Shown: positions 41,043 through 51,951, numbered from the stretch's first letter. The stretch: DNA of 64,000 nucleotides from CAVVZJ01 sp963752755 (GCA_963752755.1 CAVVZJ010000011.1:310001-374000); one strand, 5' to 3'. Numbers and translations are program-made. Notes: generated from the sequence alone by a model not told the origin.

Positions 41043-41897
41043 TCAGTTCTCCCCCTCGCTGGTCGCGGTCACGGCGGCGGTTGTGGCCACCGTCGGGTTG
41101 AGCTGCGAGCGGTTTTGCTCGGCCAGTGCGTTCTTCATCCACTCGTCAAATTCTTCTTGTGTGTCGTAGATCGTGACCTCGCCGCGCATCTTGGTGTGCC
41201 CCCAGCCGCATAGTTCGGCACAGACGAGGTCGTAAGGGACGTAGTGGCCGCCGGAGTCCTTGGGACAGGGCTGGTCAGAGTCAAACCAGACGGGGATGGT
41301 CAGGCCGGGCACGGCGTCCTGCTTGATCCGGAGGTTCGGTAGGAAGAACGAGTGCAGCACGTCTTCGGTCTTAAGGTGGATGACGACCGGTCGCCCCTTG
41401 ACGAAGCGGAGGTCGTTGGTGGCGTGCAGGTCATCGCGGGTGCCGATCCGGCCGTCGGGACCGGGATAGCGGATCTTCCACTGAAACTGGCGGGCTGTAA
41501 TCTCGGCCAACGGCTGCACCTTGGGCTCGGCCGAGCGGAACTTGATGCTCGTCCAGGCCCCCATCTGGTACAGCGCGATGAAGACGAGGATCGCGGCTGG
41601 GATGATGGTCCAGATGACTTCGAGCCGCTGGCTGCCGTGGAAGTAGGTGGCGCGGCGGTCGGGGCTGGCGGGGAACCGCCAGAGGGCCCAGACCAAGGCG
41701 ATTTGGGTGCCGATAAAGGTCAGGCCGGTGATCCAGAGGATCAGGATGAACAGGTGGTCGATCTCAGCGCCGAAGTGAAGCGGGCTGGTCGTGGAGACGT
41801 TGTGCGGCAGCCACCAGTCCGGGTGGAAGGGGGCATACACGAACGACAACACGCAGAGCACGGCGATGATTCCAAACAGGATGCTCCAGTACCGCAC
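41043..41897 (-). CDS. ctaC: Cytochrome c oxidase subunit II
   Basis: 284 aa. Two N-terminal membrane helices (RYWSILFGIIAVLCVLSFVY, HLFILILWITGLTFIGTQIA), then the cupredoxin domain with TIIPAAILVFIALYQMGAW, ITARQFQWKIRYPGPDG and the CuA site VCAELCGWGHTKMRG with HSFFLPNLRIKQDAVPG supplying a His. No cytochrome c domain is fused, which fits the separate cytochrome c gene upstream. The GTG start at 41897 is chosen because AGGGAG lies 7 nt upstream; an ATG 15 codons earlier has no such site. Confidence 0.93.
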   Translation of the reverse strand: MRYWSILFGIIAVLCVLSFVYAPFHPDWWLPHNVSTTSPLHFGAEIDHLFILILWITGLTFIGTQIALVWALWRFPASPDRRATYFHGSQRLEVIWTIIPAAILVFIALYQMGAWTSIKFRSAEPKVQPLAEITARQFQWKIRYPGPDGRIGTRDDLHATNDLRFVKGRPVVIHLKTEDVLHSFFLPNLRIKQDAVPGLTIPVWFDSDQPCPKDSGGHYVPYDLVCAELCGWGHTKMRGEVTIYDTQEEFDEWMKNALAEQNRSQLNPTVATTAAVTATSEGEN

Positions 41898-42028
41898 GGA
41901 AGCGCTCCCTGTCTCGGGCGGGTTCGGTCGAGGACCGGCCAATCGGGCCGTTCCGGAAGTTCGAGGGCAATCGAGATCAGCAACTCGCGACCGGCCGGGC
42001 CGTTCGCGGTTTCGGACCGCGGTCGGGC

Positions 42029-43339
42029 TCAGCCGCCGGGCGGCCGGTCGCGAGGCGGGCCGTTCTGGGTCACGGCCGGGGCCAGCGAGGCGCCGGCGAC
42101 GGGCTGCGCCCCCTTGAGCAGATCGGGCTCGTAGGGCAGGGCCAGGACGAAGTTGACCAGGTCCCAGACCTCGCGGTCGGTCTGGAGCTGGGTGCCGAGG
42201 TGGGCCGGCATGGGGGTGCCGTTGATCCCCTTGGCGATCCGCCAGTAGATGTCGATCGGGCGGCGGCCGCCTTTATAGACACCGAGCGTCAGGTTGGCGG
42301 GACGGAGGGGTTCGCCCCAGTCGTCGCCCCACTTCTTCTGGCGATCGTCGGCGATCTTCTTGAGTTCGGCGATCTTGTCGGGGTCGGGGTTGCCGTCGAA
42401 GACGGCGTGCTTGAAGAGGTCGTATCCGACGAAGCTCTCGCCGTTGCCCTTGGCGTCGAGGCCGTGGCAGCCGTAGCACTGGAGCCCCTTCTCGCCGAGG
42501 AAGAGCTGGCGGCCGCGGGCAAGGCTGCCGGGAGTTGCCGGATAGCGCGGCTCCTTCGGGTCGATCACGTTCGACTCAGCGGAGGTCCATCGGCTGAAGA
42601 CCAGCGAAGCGGCTTCCTCGACGAGATCCTCGGTCAGCTCTTCCTTGGCGTTCTTGTCCTCGACGTCCATCGCGAGGTAGATCAGGTTGCGCTCGGTCTC
42701 GCCACGCATGCTGAGAAACATGACGTAGTCGATGACCTGCTCGATCTCGCTGGGAGTCAGGAGGGTGGCGAAGGCGGGCATCGAGGTGTTGGGAATGCCC
42801 TGATGGAGAGTCCGGCGAAGATCCTCGCGGGTCGGCTTGCTATCGGGTCCGCTGCCGGAGGTGGAGGTGAACTTGAAGACGCCCATGCGGTAGTCGCGAG
42901 GCCGCGGCCAGAGGAACGGCGCGGTCGGGCCGTTGCCGTCGCCGGAGGCGCCGTGGCAGTGCATGCACTGGTTGCGATAGATGGCGTAGCCGCCCCGGAT
43001 GCGCTCATACGACGGCTTGCCCGGCTTGGAGGACACGTCGTGGATGACCGGCTGGGGAGGCTTCTGCTCGTTGGCCTCACCGAGATAGGCGTAGCCGGCC
43101 AGGCGGGCGCCACCCTGGGGGATGGGGGCCCCGGGCGGCACACGGATGGTGTCCGTCGTGGCCCCGAAGGCCTGGCCGATCAACGCCTGGACCCGGGTCT
43201 GGAGATTTGGCTTGTCCTTGAGATCAGTCTTGAGGTTCTCGCTCGGGTTGTAATGCAGCGGGCCCAGGAGTCCCGCATCGCCGCAACCGGACAGAGCGAT
43301 CGCCCCGGCGATCAGGGCCAGGCGATACCGCGGAGTCAC
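42029..43339 (-). CDS. Diheme c-type cytochrome lipoprotein
   Basis: 436 aa. A lipobox (LIAGAIALSGCGD) marks an exported lipoprotein. Two cytochrome c domains carry CMHCH (about residue 150) and CYGCH (about 310), each with a downstream Met-containing loop (NTSMPAFATLLTPSE and GTPMPAHLGTQLQTD) as probable sixth ligand. As the first gene of the oxidase operon it is likely the electron donor to CuA. The GTG start at 43339 has GGGAGG 8 nt upstream; an ATG at 43381 lies in frame. The closing segment is Pro/Gly-rich. Confidence 0.9.
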   Translation of the reverse strand: MTPRYRLALIAGAIALSGCGDAGLLGPLHYNPSENLKTDLKDKPNLQTRVQALIGQAFGATTDTIRVPPGAPIPQGGARLAGYAYLGEANEQKPPQPVIHDVSSKPGKPSYERIRGGYAIYRNQCMHCHGASGDGNGPTAPFLWPRPRDYRMGVFKFTSTSGSGPDSKPTREDLRRTLHQGIPNTSMPAFATLLTPSEIEQVIDYVMFLSMRGETERNLIYLAMDVEDKNAKEELTEDLVEEAASLVFSRWTSAESNVIDPKEPRYPATPGSLARGRQLFLGEKGLQCYGCHGLDAKGNGESFVGYDLFKHAVFDGNPDPDKIAELKKIADDRQKKWGDDWGEPLRPANLTLGVYKGGRRPIDIYWRIAKGINGTPMPAHLGTQLQTDREVWDLVNFVLALPYEPDLLKGAQPVAGASLAPAVTQNGPPRDRPPGG

Positions 43340-43381
43340 GCGTCGATCCTCCCCGTCACAACGCACATCGGAAACGGGCAC

Positions 43382-43818
43382 CCGCCCCGGAGCCGACAGG
43401 CCCGGCGGTCCCCCGACTTCGGGGCCTCGCGGGCCACGGCATCAGCCGGAGGCGCATCAACCGGGTCCAACCCGGCCCGGTGGCCCGGCCTCTGGGCGGA
43501 AGGTGTCGATGACCGGATCTATTCTGCCGTGGGGGGAATGGGCGGCCCGTATCCCGCGTGGAACGGCCTCGCCGGTGGGTCCGCCTCCCGATGTTGTATG
43601 GTATCGGCCCCTCTGGACCGTCACAAGGGGCCGCGGGATTTCATTCCCTTCGATTTTTTTGACGATTTCAAAATCTCTGAAAGACGCGGCGACGGCCTCA
43701 ATATGGTAGCCCGCACCGGCCGATCATTCGAGACTGTGCGAACCACCACCGCCCGACGCCTGGTGCGATCTGTGCCCGCCCCGGAGCGGCCGCGGTCGCG
43801 TTTTGGCTATGATCGGCA
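43382..43818. other. Divergent intergenic region (cox operon / CPBP protease)
   Basis: 437 nt between divergent genes, carrying the proposed cox promoter at 43598-43626 and a T-rich run at 43655-43661. No gene is supported inside it. Confidence 0.45.
43598..43626 (-). promoter_or_regulatory. Putative promoter of the cytochrome oxidase operon
   Basis: On the minus strand TTGTGA (43626-43621), a 17-nt spacer and TACCAT (43603-43598), about 260 nt before the diheme cytochrome start. Each hexamer matches the consensus at four positions. Confidence 0.4.
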
Positions 43819-44581
43819 ATGGTGGGGTCGGGCTGCGGAGGCTGGGCTGGGGCAGCGCCCTACTGGTCGATCACACGGCGTCCCCTGCCGAGCCTGGCGT
43901 TCCTACTGCCGCTTCTGCTGGCCTACGAGCTGGGAGTCGCCTGGCTTGGATCGGGACGGTCGGAGTCGTTGCGAACGGGCGTGGACGCCTGGGTCCGACA
44001 GGGCCTGGCCAGCGGTTGGCCTGACCGACCGATGGTTGCCGCCGCTGGTGCTCGTGGCGGTCTTGCTGGGCTGGCAGGCGTTCGACCGACGGGCCTGGCG
44101 GTTCCGACCGGCTTGCCTGTTTGGGATGGCGCTGGAGAGCGTGGCGTTGGCCCTGGCTCTGGTCGGCCTGAGCCGGCTGGTGGACCTGGGGCTGGAACAT
44201 CTCGAAGAAGCGCGACCCTGGCTGGAGGCGGGTGGTTCACCTTCGCTCCCCAGGGCCGCGGCGGTGCTGGGGTATCTTGGCGCCGGGGTGTACGAGGAGG
44301 CGATTTTCCGACTGGCCTTGATTCCGCTGGGCTATGGCTTGCTGCGCCTCCTGATGACGCCGAAGGTGCTCGCGGGTACGCTGGCCGTGACGGGTTCGGC
44401 ATTGCTCTTCTCGATCGCGCATCACGCTGGCTTGCCGGGCGAGCCGTTCACCTGGTACGCCTTCTTTTTCCGCTGGGTCGCAGGGGTTTATTTCGCCTGG
44501 GTCTTCGTGGTGCGGGGATTCGGCATCGCGGTCGGCACGCACGCTGCTTACGATATTCTTGTTGGGTGGCTCGCGGTCTGA
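43819..44581 (+). CDS. CPBP family intramembrane metalloprotease (one frameshift)
   Basis: About 254 aa. The first frame gives ITRRPLPSLAFLLPLLLAYE and GVDAWVRQGLAS; after a break near 44020 the second continues as WLPPLVLVAVLLGWQAFDRR. The CPBP (Abi/RCE1-like) motifs are GAGVYEEAIFRLALIP (EExxxR), FSIAHHAGLPGEPFTW and GTHAAYDILVG. About six membrane segments. Such proteins act as membrane proteases or in bacteriocin self-immunity; the substrate is unknown. The start is uncertain because no clear ribosome binding site precedes 43819. The metallophosphoesterase gene follows after 48 nt. Confidence 0.8.
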
Positions 44582-44629
44582 CGCCGGAGCGGCCCGGAAA
44601 GAGTCCAGGTCTACACTGCGATTGCATCC

Positions 44630-45529
44630 ATGCGACTAATCCACCTGTCCGACATCCACGTCTGGCGATATCCGCTCAACCCGATGAGGTTCTTCAGCAA
44701 GCGGACCGTTGGTGTGATCGACCTTCTGACGGGACGTGCGAGCAAGTTCCGGTTGGAGCGGCTGGAGCCGGTGGTCGATCGGGTCAAGTCGCTCGACGCC
44801 GATCACATCCTGATCACCGGTGACCTGACGACGACGGCCTTGCCGGAGGAGTTCCGCGACGCGGTCGAAGCGCTCGGGCCAATCTTGCGGGACCCGTCGC
44901 GAGCCACCGTGATCCCGGGCAACCACGACCGTTATACGTCGGGTGCCGTGCGTCGGAGGAAATTTGAGCGGGCGTTTGGCCGGTACGCGCCGGCCGGTTC
45001 CTATCCCTGGCTCAAGCCGATCGACGAGGAGACGGCCATCCTCGGTCTCGACCCGACGCGCTCCCACATCTCGGCCCGCGGGTATCTGCCGCCGGAGCAG
45101 TTGGAAGCGGCGCGGGAGGTGGTCCGGGGGAGGCCACGTCGCCTGATCGTGGCGTGCCACTATCCGCTGACGTCGCCGCCGTCTTATGAACGTCAGCTCG
45201 CGATGAAACGATTGAAGAATGCCGAGGAGGTGGCCTCATGGGCTCGCACGATCGGGGCGCATCTGTATTGCTGCGGTCACGTCCACGCCGCCTGGGCGTT
45301 CGTGCCGCCGGGTCTGCCGGAACAGCTCTGCCTGAATTCCGGTGCCCCCTTGCTGCGTGACCCGACGGGTTTCCACCTGCCGGGTTTCCTCGAAATCCGG
45401 CTGAACGGCGACGACGTGTCCGTCATTCATCACGCCTGGAGCGGTGAGGACTGGCTCGCCGTGCCGATGCTGGATCACCCGGCGTTCTTCGCGAGCAAGG
45501 CCGTCGGCGCGGGAAGTCGGACCACGTAG
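44630..45529 (+). CDS. Calcineurin-like metallophosphoesterase
   Basis: 299 aa, single frame. All five metal-binding motifs are seen: LSDIHVW (residue 6), ILITGDLTT, VIPGNHDRY, LIVACHYPL and CCGHVHAAW. It has a dimetal active site and hydrolyses phosphoesters; the substrate is unknown, with Icc-like cyclic-nucleotide or UDP-sugar pyrophosphatase activity possible. No signal peptide, so cytoplasmic. It converges on the ATP synthase operon and is separated from it by a hairpin at 45537. Confidence 0.9.
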   Translation: MRLIHLSDIHVWRYPLNPMRFFSKRTVGVIDLLTGRASKFRLERLEPVVDRVKSLDADHILITGDLTTTALPEEFRDAVEALGPILRDPSRATVIPGNHDRYTSGAVRRRKFERAFGRYAPAGSYPWLKPIDEETAILGLDPTRSHISARGYLPPEQLEAAREVVRGRPRRLIVACHYPLTSPPSYERQLAMKRLKNAEEVASWARTIGAHLYCCGHVHAAWAFVPPGLPEQLCLNSGAPLLRDPTGFHLPGFLEIRLNGDDVSVIHHAWSGEDWLAVPMLDHPAFFASKAVGAGSRTT

Positions 45530-45536
45530 GGCACGA

Positions 45537-45561
45537 GATCCCGCGACCTCCGGCCGGGATC
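45537..45561. terminator. Bidirectional hairpin terminator
   Basis: GATCCCG (45537-45543) pairs with CGGGATC (45555-45561), followed on the plus strand by GTTTCATT. It lies between the convergent metallophosphoesterase and the end of the atp operon. Confidence 0.55.
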
Positions 45562-45564
45562 GTT

Positions 45565-46023
45565 TCATTGCTTCGCGGCGACGTGCAGCAAGGCGCGGGA
45601 GCGGTCGAGGGCGCGGGACTTGTCAGCCCGTTCGGCCTCGGTGGTGGCGACACGGGCCCTCGCCTGCGCCAGTTCCTCGCGAGCGGCGGCGGCATCGATC
45701 TTGGCGGCGGGGATGGCGCGGGCGGTCAAGATGGTCACGACGTCGTCGCGAATCTGGGCGAAGCCACCATCGACGAAGTAGCGGCGGACGAGACCTCCGG
45801 TCCGGATGCGAAGCTCACCGTAGCCGAGCCGGCCGATGAGCGGAGTCCGGCCGTGCATCACGCCAAGCTCGCCGTCGAAGAGCGGCAAGGCCACGAACTC
45901 GACGACCTCGTCGAGCACCACTTTCTCGGGTGTCACCACAAGACACTGGACCCGGCCCTCGCCGACCTTGCCGGCAGGGCCTTTCTTACCGGAAGCGGTG
46001 TCTAGGATTTCGGCGGTCGCCAT
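45565..46023 (-). CDS. atpC: ATP synthase epsilon subunit
   Basis: 152 aa. The beta-sandwich motif QCLVVTPEKVVLDEVVEFVA, LPLFDGELGVMHGRTPLIGR and GYGELRIRTGG are typical, followed by the C-terminal helical hairpin rich in Ala, Arg and Glu (AAAREELAQARARVATTEAE). It is longer than usual (about 135 aa) by an N-terminal stretch. Last gene of the operon. Start placed at 46023; another in-frame ATG at 46053 is possible. Confidence 0.93.
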   Translation of the reverse strand: MATAEILDTASGKKGPAGKVGEGRVQCLVVTPEKVVLDEVVEFVALPLFDGELGVMHGRTPLIGRLGYGELRIRTGGLVRRYFVDGGFAQIRDDVVTILTARAIPAAKIDAAAAREELAQARARVATTEAERADKSRALDRSRALLHVAAKQ

Positions 46024-46164
46024 CGGAACTTCTCGCGAAGGGTCATTGGTCATCGGTTATTGGTCATTGGTCCTCAGTCCTTGGTGACATCGCTGGTCCC
46101 CGGTCAGGACCGCCGCGTCGGTGATCCGCTGACCAGGGACCGAGGACCCAGGGACGAATGACCC

Positions 46165-47601
<1,437 letters not shown>

Positions 47602-47706
47602 GGGGGATTCCTCGGGAAGGATGGTCGATGAGGGATGGTCGATGGTCAATCCGGGCTTCGATCGATTCCGACCATCGGACATCGGACATCGACCATGAAC
47701 GATCTC

Positions 47707-48636
47707 TTATTCCAACGCCGCGGCGCCGCCGATGATCTCGGCCAGCTCACGGGTGATCTGGGACTGACGGGCGCGGTTGTACTGGCGGGTCAGGTGCTTG
47801 ATCATGGCGTCGGCGTTCTCGGTGGCACCTTTCATGGCGACCATCCGGGCGATCTGCTCGCTGACGGCGGCGTCCAGGAAGCACTTGAAGAGGCGGACCT
47901 TGAACGAGACGGGCACGATCTCTTCGAGGATGCTGCGGGCGTCGGGGAGAAACTCGTAGGGCACCTGTTCGCCCCGTCGCCTCGGCGCCTCAGCCGACGG
48001 CCCGTCACCCGGCTTGGCGTGGCGAACCGACGGCCCCATGTCACCGACCTGCGAGGCTGACATTGGCAGGAGCGTCTGGACGATCGCATCCTGCTTGGAC
48101 GAACTGATGAACTGCGTATAGGCCACATCGAGGCGGTCGATCTGGCCGGAAGTATAAAGGTCGATGTAGCGGTTGGCGAGCGCCTCGACCTCGGCGTACT
48201 GAGGGCGGTCGTCGAACTGGGAGTAAGTCGCATCGGGACGGATGCGGCGGAACCGGAAGAAGGCGATGCCACGCTTGCCGGCGACCTCCAGGCGTGTCGT
48301 GATGCCCTCGGAATCGTTGTCCTGGAGGTGACGGGTCGACGACCGGAGGACGTTGCCGTTGTAGCCGCCCGCCAGGCCGCGGTTGCTCGTCAGGACGAGC
48401 AGGAGCGAGCGGTTGACCGGGTCGTGGACCTGGAGCAACGGATGGGAGACCTCGGCGGACGTCTTACCCAGGTCGGCGACGATCTCGGCGATCTTCCGCG
48501 TGTACGCCTCGGCCTCGACGGCGCGATCCAGGGCCCGCTTGAAACGGGCCGTGGCGATCAACTCCATCGTCCGGGTGATCTTCTTGATGTTCTGCACCGA
48601 CTTGCGGCGCTTGATGATCGCTCGGGCCTTGGCCAT
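47707..48636 (-). CDS. atpG: ATP synthase gamma subunit
   Basis: 309 aa. The N-terminal helix MAKARAIIKRRKSVQNIKKI with TRTMELIATARFKRALDRAV and the C-terminal AMKGATENADAMIKHLTRQY with RARQSQITRELAEIIGGAAA form the central coiled-coil shaft. The middle contains SNRGLAGGYNGNVLR. An insertion of about 25 residues (PSVRHAKPGDGPSAEAPRR) is not common. Continuous frame. Confidence 0.95.
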   Translation of the reverse strand: MAKARAIIKRRKSVQNIKKITRTMELIATARFKRALDRAVEAEAYTRKIAEIVADLGKTSAEVSHPLLQVHDPVNRSLLLVLTSNRGLAGGYNGNVLRSSTRHLQDNDSEGITTRLEVAGKRGIAFFRFRRIRPDATYSQFDDRPQYAEVEALANRYIDLYTSGQIDRLDVAYTQFISSSKQDAIVQTLLPMSASQVGDMGPSVRHAKPGDGPSAEAPRRRGEQVPYEFLPDARSILEEIVPVSFKVRLFKCFLDAAVSEQIARMVAMKGATENADAMIKHLTRQYNRARQSQITRELAEIIGGAAALE

Positions 48637-48690
48637 CGGGGAGTCGCCTGCGAGGGAACTCGTCGATCGGGGTGAGAGAAAGAGGAGGGA

Positions 48691-48715
48691 TGACAGAGGC
48701 TTCGAACCCCTGTCA
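48691..48715. repeat. Intergenic inverted repeat in atp operon
   Basis: TGACAGAGG (48691-48699) and CCCTGTCA (48708-48715) can form a small hairpin between atpA and atpG. The same TGACAGAGG word recurs at 50521 in another gap of this operon. Confidence 0.5.
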
Positions 48716-48732
48716 CCTCGACTCCGACAAGG

Positions 48733-50459
48733 TCACGCGCCGGCCGTCGCCGGCTGCGGGGCGGCGGCCGGGGAAGCGGTGGAGGGCCGCCAGCGGGCCT
48801 TGAACTCGTCGAGGGCGGCCTTGAGCTTGCCGACGAACTCGTCGGTCATCTTCCGCTCGCGGACGAGGATGTCGCGGACTTCCTTCTTTTCTTCCTCCAT
48901 GTAGCGGAGGAAGTCCTTCTCGAAGCGCTGGACCTCGCGGACGGGGATGTCGTCGAGGTAGCCCTCGGTGCCGGCGTAGAGCGACATGACCTGATCGATG
49001 ACGTTCATCGGCCGGTACTGCGGCTGCTTCAGGATCTCGACCATCCGGTATCCGCGGTCGAGCTGGAGCTGGGTGGCCTTGTCCAGCTCGGTGCCAAGCT
49101 GGGCGAATGCCTCCAGCTCGCGGAAGGCGGCGAGGTCGAGCCGGAGACCGCCAGCCACCTTCTTCATGGCCGGGATCTGGGCCTTGCCGCCCACGCGGCT
49201 GACGCTGATGCCGACGTCCACCGCCGGACGGACACCGGCGAAGAAGAGGTCGGGCTGGAGGTAGATCTGGCCGTCGGTGATCGAGATCACGTTGGTCGGG
49301 ATGTAGGCGGAGACCTCACCTTCGAGCGTCTCGATCAGGGGCAAGGCCGTGAGCGAGCCGCCGGAGGTCGGCGGTCTTGGCGATCTTGTGGCCGGTGGGG
49401 TAGTGCTCTTTCAGGGCGTGCTCGGCCTCCTCGTGGCCGGGGACGCCGAGATAGACCTTGCCGTTGACGCCCCAGTTCTCCGTCACCGGGTCGTTCGGGT
49501 CATCGGTGGGGGCATTCTCGGGGACGATGACGTACTTGTTGGCGAGCTTGGCGGAGCGTTCGAGCAAGCGGGAGTGGGCAGAAGAAGATGTCGCCCGGGT
49601 ACGCCTCGCGACCGGGCGGGCGGCGGAGCAGCAGCGAAAGCTCGCGGTAGGCGACGGCCTGCTTGGAGAGGTCGTCATAGACGCAGAGCGTGGCGCCGCC
49701 CTTCTCGTACATGAAGTACTCGGCCATCGCCGTGCCGGCGTAGGGGGCGATGTACTGGAGGGGCGAGGGGTCGCTGGCGCCGGAGGCGACGACGATGGTG
49801 TAGTCCATCGCGCCGTTGCGGGTCAGGATGTCGACCAGGCCGGCCGTCGTCGATTCCTTCTGGCCGATGGCGACATAGACGCAGATGACCCCCTGACCTT
49901 TCTGGTTGAGGATCGCGTCGATGGCGATCGCGGTCTTGCCGGTCTTGCGGTCGCCGATGATCAACTCGCGCTGGCCGCGGCCGATCGGGATCATCGAGTC
50001 GATCGCCTTGATGCCGGTCTGGAGCGGCTCATCGACGGGCTGCCGGGCGGCGATGCCGGGTGCGTTCGACTCGACCAGGCGGCTCTGGTCGGTCAGGATC
50101 GGCCCCTTGTTGTCGATCGGCACGCCCAGAGGGTTGACCACCCGGCCGACCATCGCCTCACCGACCGGCACGCGGAGCAGCTCGCCCGTGGCCCGGACCG
50201 ACTCGCCCTCGTGGATGTGGGTGAAGTCGCCGAGGATGATGACACCGACGGACGATTCTTCCAGGTTGAACGCCAGGCCGCTGACGCCGTTCTCGAACTC
50301 GACCATCTCGTTGTTCATCACGCCCGAGAGGCCGTGAACCTCTGCGATACCGTCGCCGACCTCCAGGACCCGGCCGACCTCGGTCCGGGTCACCTCGGCC
50401 TGGAACTGCTCGATCTCCTGCTGGATGACGGAGGTGATCTCGTCGGCTCGGAACTTCAT
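48733..50459 (-). CDS. atpA: ATP synthase alpha subunit (two frameshifts, with an insertion)
   Basis: About 575 aa versus the usual ~505. The N-terminal frame holds MKFRADEITSVIQQEIEQFQ, VGRVVNPLGVPIDNKGPI, the P-loop IIGDRKTGKTAIAIDAI and ASGASDPSPLQYIAPYAGTA. After a break near 49570 comes LLERSAKLANKYVIVPENAP. The last piece, from 49344, has IETLEGEVSAYIPTNVISIT and GQIYLQPDLFFAGVRPAVDV. Between LLERSAKLA and GGSLTALP, adjacent in most species, lie about 53 additional residues (APTDDPNDPVTENWGVNGKV ... KTADLR). The second break is near 49350. AtpA is needed for the operon to work, so indels are more likely than decay. Confidence 0.9.
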
Positions 50460-50520
50460 GGGAAGGCCCTTGAATTCTCGGGGAGGACAGGAGGAGCGAG
50501 GACAGAGTGCGGATGGCCTC

Positions 50521-50569
50521 TGACAGAGGCAACATTCAGGATTTCAAACTGGCGGTTGATCCTCTGTCA
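50521..50569. repeat. Intergenic perfect 9-bp inverted repeat in atp operon
   Basis: TGACAGAGG (50521-50529) and CCTCTGTCA (50561-50569) are perfect inverted partners around a 31-nt loop, between atpH and atpA. Confidence 0.55.
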
Positions 50570-50599
50570 TCCGTCTCAGGGGAAATTGCCGGCAAACTC

Positions 50600-51253
50600 T
50601 CACTCGCCGACCGCCGATGTGGTAAACCGCTTGCGGGCCTCGTGGGCCCTGACCTGGACGATCTCGCGACGCAAACGTTCGAGCTGGGCACGGACCGAGG
50701 CGTCGTAGATCTCGTCGCCGGCCTGGACGACCAGGCCGCCGAGGAGCGAGGGATCGACCGCGTAGTCGATCACCGGTTCCGCGGCGAGCATCCGGCCCAG
50801 TCGCTCCTGGAGTCGCGGCCTGCTGGCCTCGTCCAGGGGAGCGGCGGAGCGGACCAGGACGCGGCGACGGTTGCGGCGGCGGTCGAGCTCGGCGTGGCCT
50901 TGCTGTACGATTGTCTCCAGCAGGTCAAGCCGGCCATGGCGGTTCAGCACGCGGAGGAACCGCGTGACGATCGGCAAGGCCCGACCCTCGAAGAGCTTGA
51001 CGAGGATACCGTCCTTCTGCTCCTGACTCAGGGCCGGGCCGATCAAGAGGTCGGCGAACTGGGCGTTGGAGCGAAGGACGTCGTCGATGACTTCTTCCAG
51101 TTCGCCGACGACCGCCTCGCCCTGTCCGTCTTTCTCGGCGACGTTCAGCAGCGCCTCGGCGTAGGTGCGAGCGCCGGCGACCGCTGACTCGTCGAGGACG
51201 GTGTGCGGGATCGCGGCCTGCGAGGTCTCGCGGGTCTGGGGGCCGATACTCAT
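50600..51253 (-). CDS. atpH: ATP synthase delta subunit
   Basis: 217 aa, OSCP/delta family, linking F1 to the peripheral stalk. Motifs: ARTYAEALLNVAEKDGQGEA, LLIGPALSQEQKDGILVKLF, FLRVLNRHGRLDLLETIVQQ and VDPSLLGGLVVQAGDEIYDA. Its ATG overlaps the atpF stop (ATGA, 51250-51253), indicating coupled translation. Confidence 0.94.
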   Translation of the reverse strand: MSIGPQTRETSQAAIPHTVLDESAVAGARTYAEALLNVAEKDGQGEAVVGELEEVIDDVLRSNAQFADLLIGPALSQEQKDGILVKLFEGRALPIVTRFLRVLNRHGRLDLLETIVQQGHAELDRRRNRRRVLVRSAAPLDEASRPRLQERLGRMLAAEPVIDYAVDPSLLGGLVVQAGDEIYDASVRAQLERLRREIVQVRAHEARKRFTTSAVGE

Positions 51254-51951
51254 GCGGTCTGGCCCTCCCGTCCGTTCGGGGCGGTGGGCAACTCGTTGAT
51301 GGCGACCTCGGCCAGCCGGCGCTGCTCGTCAGGGCCGATCTCGCGGGCGAGGACCTTGCCGGCGACGTTGACGGCCAGGTCGGCGGTGCGGGTCCAGATC
51401 TCGGTGAGGGCCTGGTCGCGGGCCTGGGCGATATCGCGCTCGGCGCGCTGCCGGTTGGCTTCGGCCTCGGAGTGGGCCTTCTGGACGATGTCATTCGCCG
51501 TGCGGTCGGCGTCGTGTCGCGCTTCTTCGAGGATGGCGCGAACCTGGTCGTTGGCCTGAGCCATCAAGGCCCGGTGCTCGGCCAGCATCCGTTCGCTCTC
51601 GGAGCGGGCGTGCTCAGCCTGGCGGAGGGTTTCCTCCTGATGGTGTTCGCGTTCGTCGAGGGCCTTGGACAGCGGTCCCCAGGCGAACCGCCAGAGGACC
51701 AGGAGCAGACCGAGGAAGACGATGACCGTCGAGACAGCCAGCGGCAGTCGCAATTCGAGGATATTCCCGTCGCCGCCCCCGTGCTCCCCAGCCCCGGCCT
51801 CGTGACCGGGCGCCGGGTGGTCGGCGGTGGCGGGAGTCGCCGGGTCGGCGGCCGCGGGGTGGGCGTGCTCGACGGCCTGGCCGAGGGCCGGTTGGCCCAG
51901 CAGCAAGGTCAGTCCGAGCAGCCCGAGGGCCAGGGTTACTTGCCGGGACAT
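51250..51951 (-). CDS. atpF: ATP synthase b subunit, with signal peptide
   Basis: 233 aa from the start at 51951. It opens with a signal peptide (MSRQVTLALGLLGLTLLLGQ), a His/Pro/Ala-rich periplasmic stretch (AEHAHPAAAD...GAGEHGGGDGN), then the membrane anchor LPLAVSTVIVFLGLLLVLWR and a long Glu/Arg/Ala coiled coil ending NELPTAPNGREGQTA. Usual b subunits start directly with the anchor, so this extension is notable. An earlier in-frame ATG at 52005 would give a longer N-terminus. Confidence 0.88.
   Translation of the reverse strand: MSRQVTLALGLLGLTLLLGQPALGQAVEHAHPAAADPATPATADHPAPGHEAGAGEHGGGDGNILELRLPLAVSTVIVFLGLLLVLWRFAWGPLSKALDEREHHQEETLRQAEHARSESERMLAEHRALMAQANDQVRAILEEARHDADRTANDIVQKAHSEAEANRQRAERDIAQARDQALTEIWTRTADLAVNVAGKVLAREIGPDEQRRLAEVAINELPTAPNGREGQTA

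Noticed and set aside
42200..44581. Long plus-strand frame running from the cytochrome c gene into the CPBP gene
   Set aside because: Only its last part is a real protein (second half of the CPBP gene); the rest is antisense to the diheme cytochrome.
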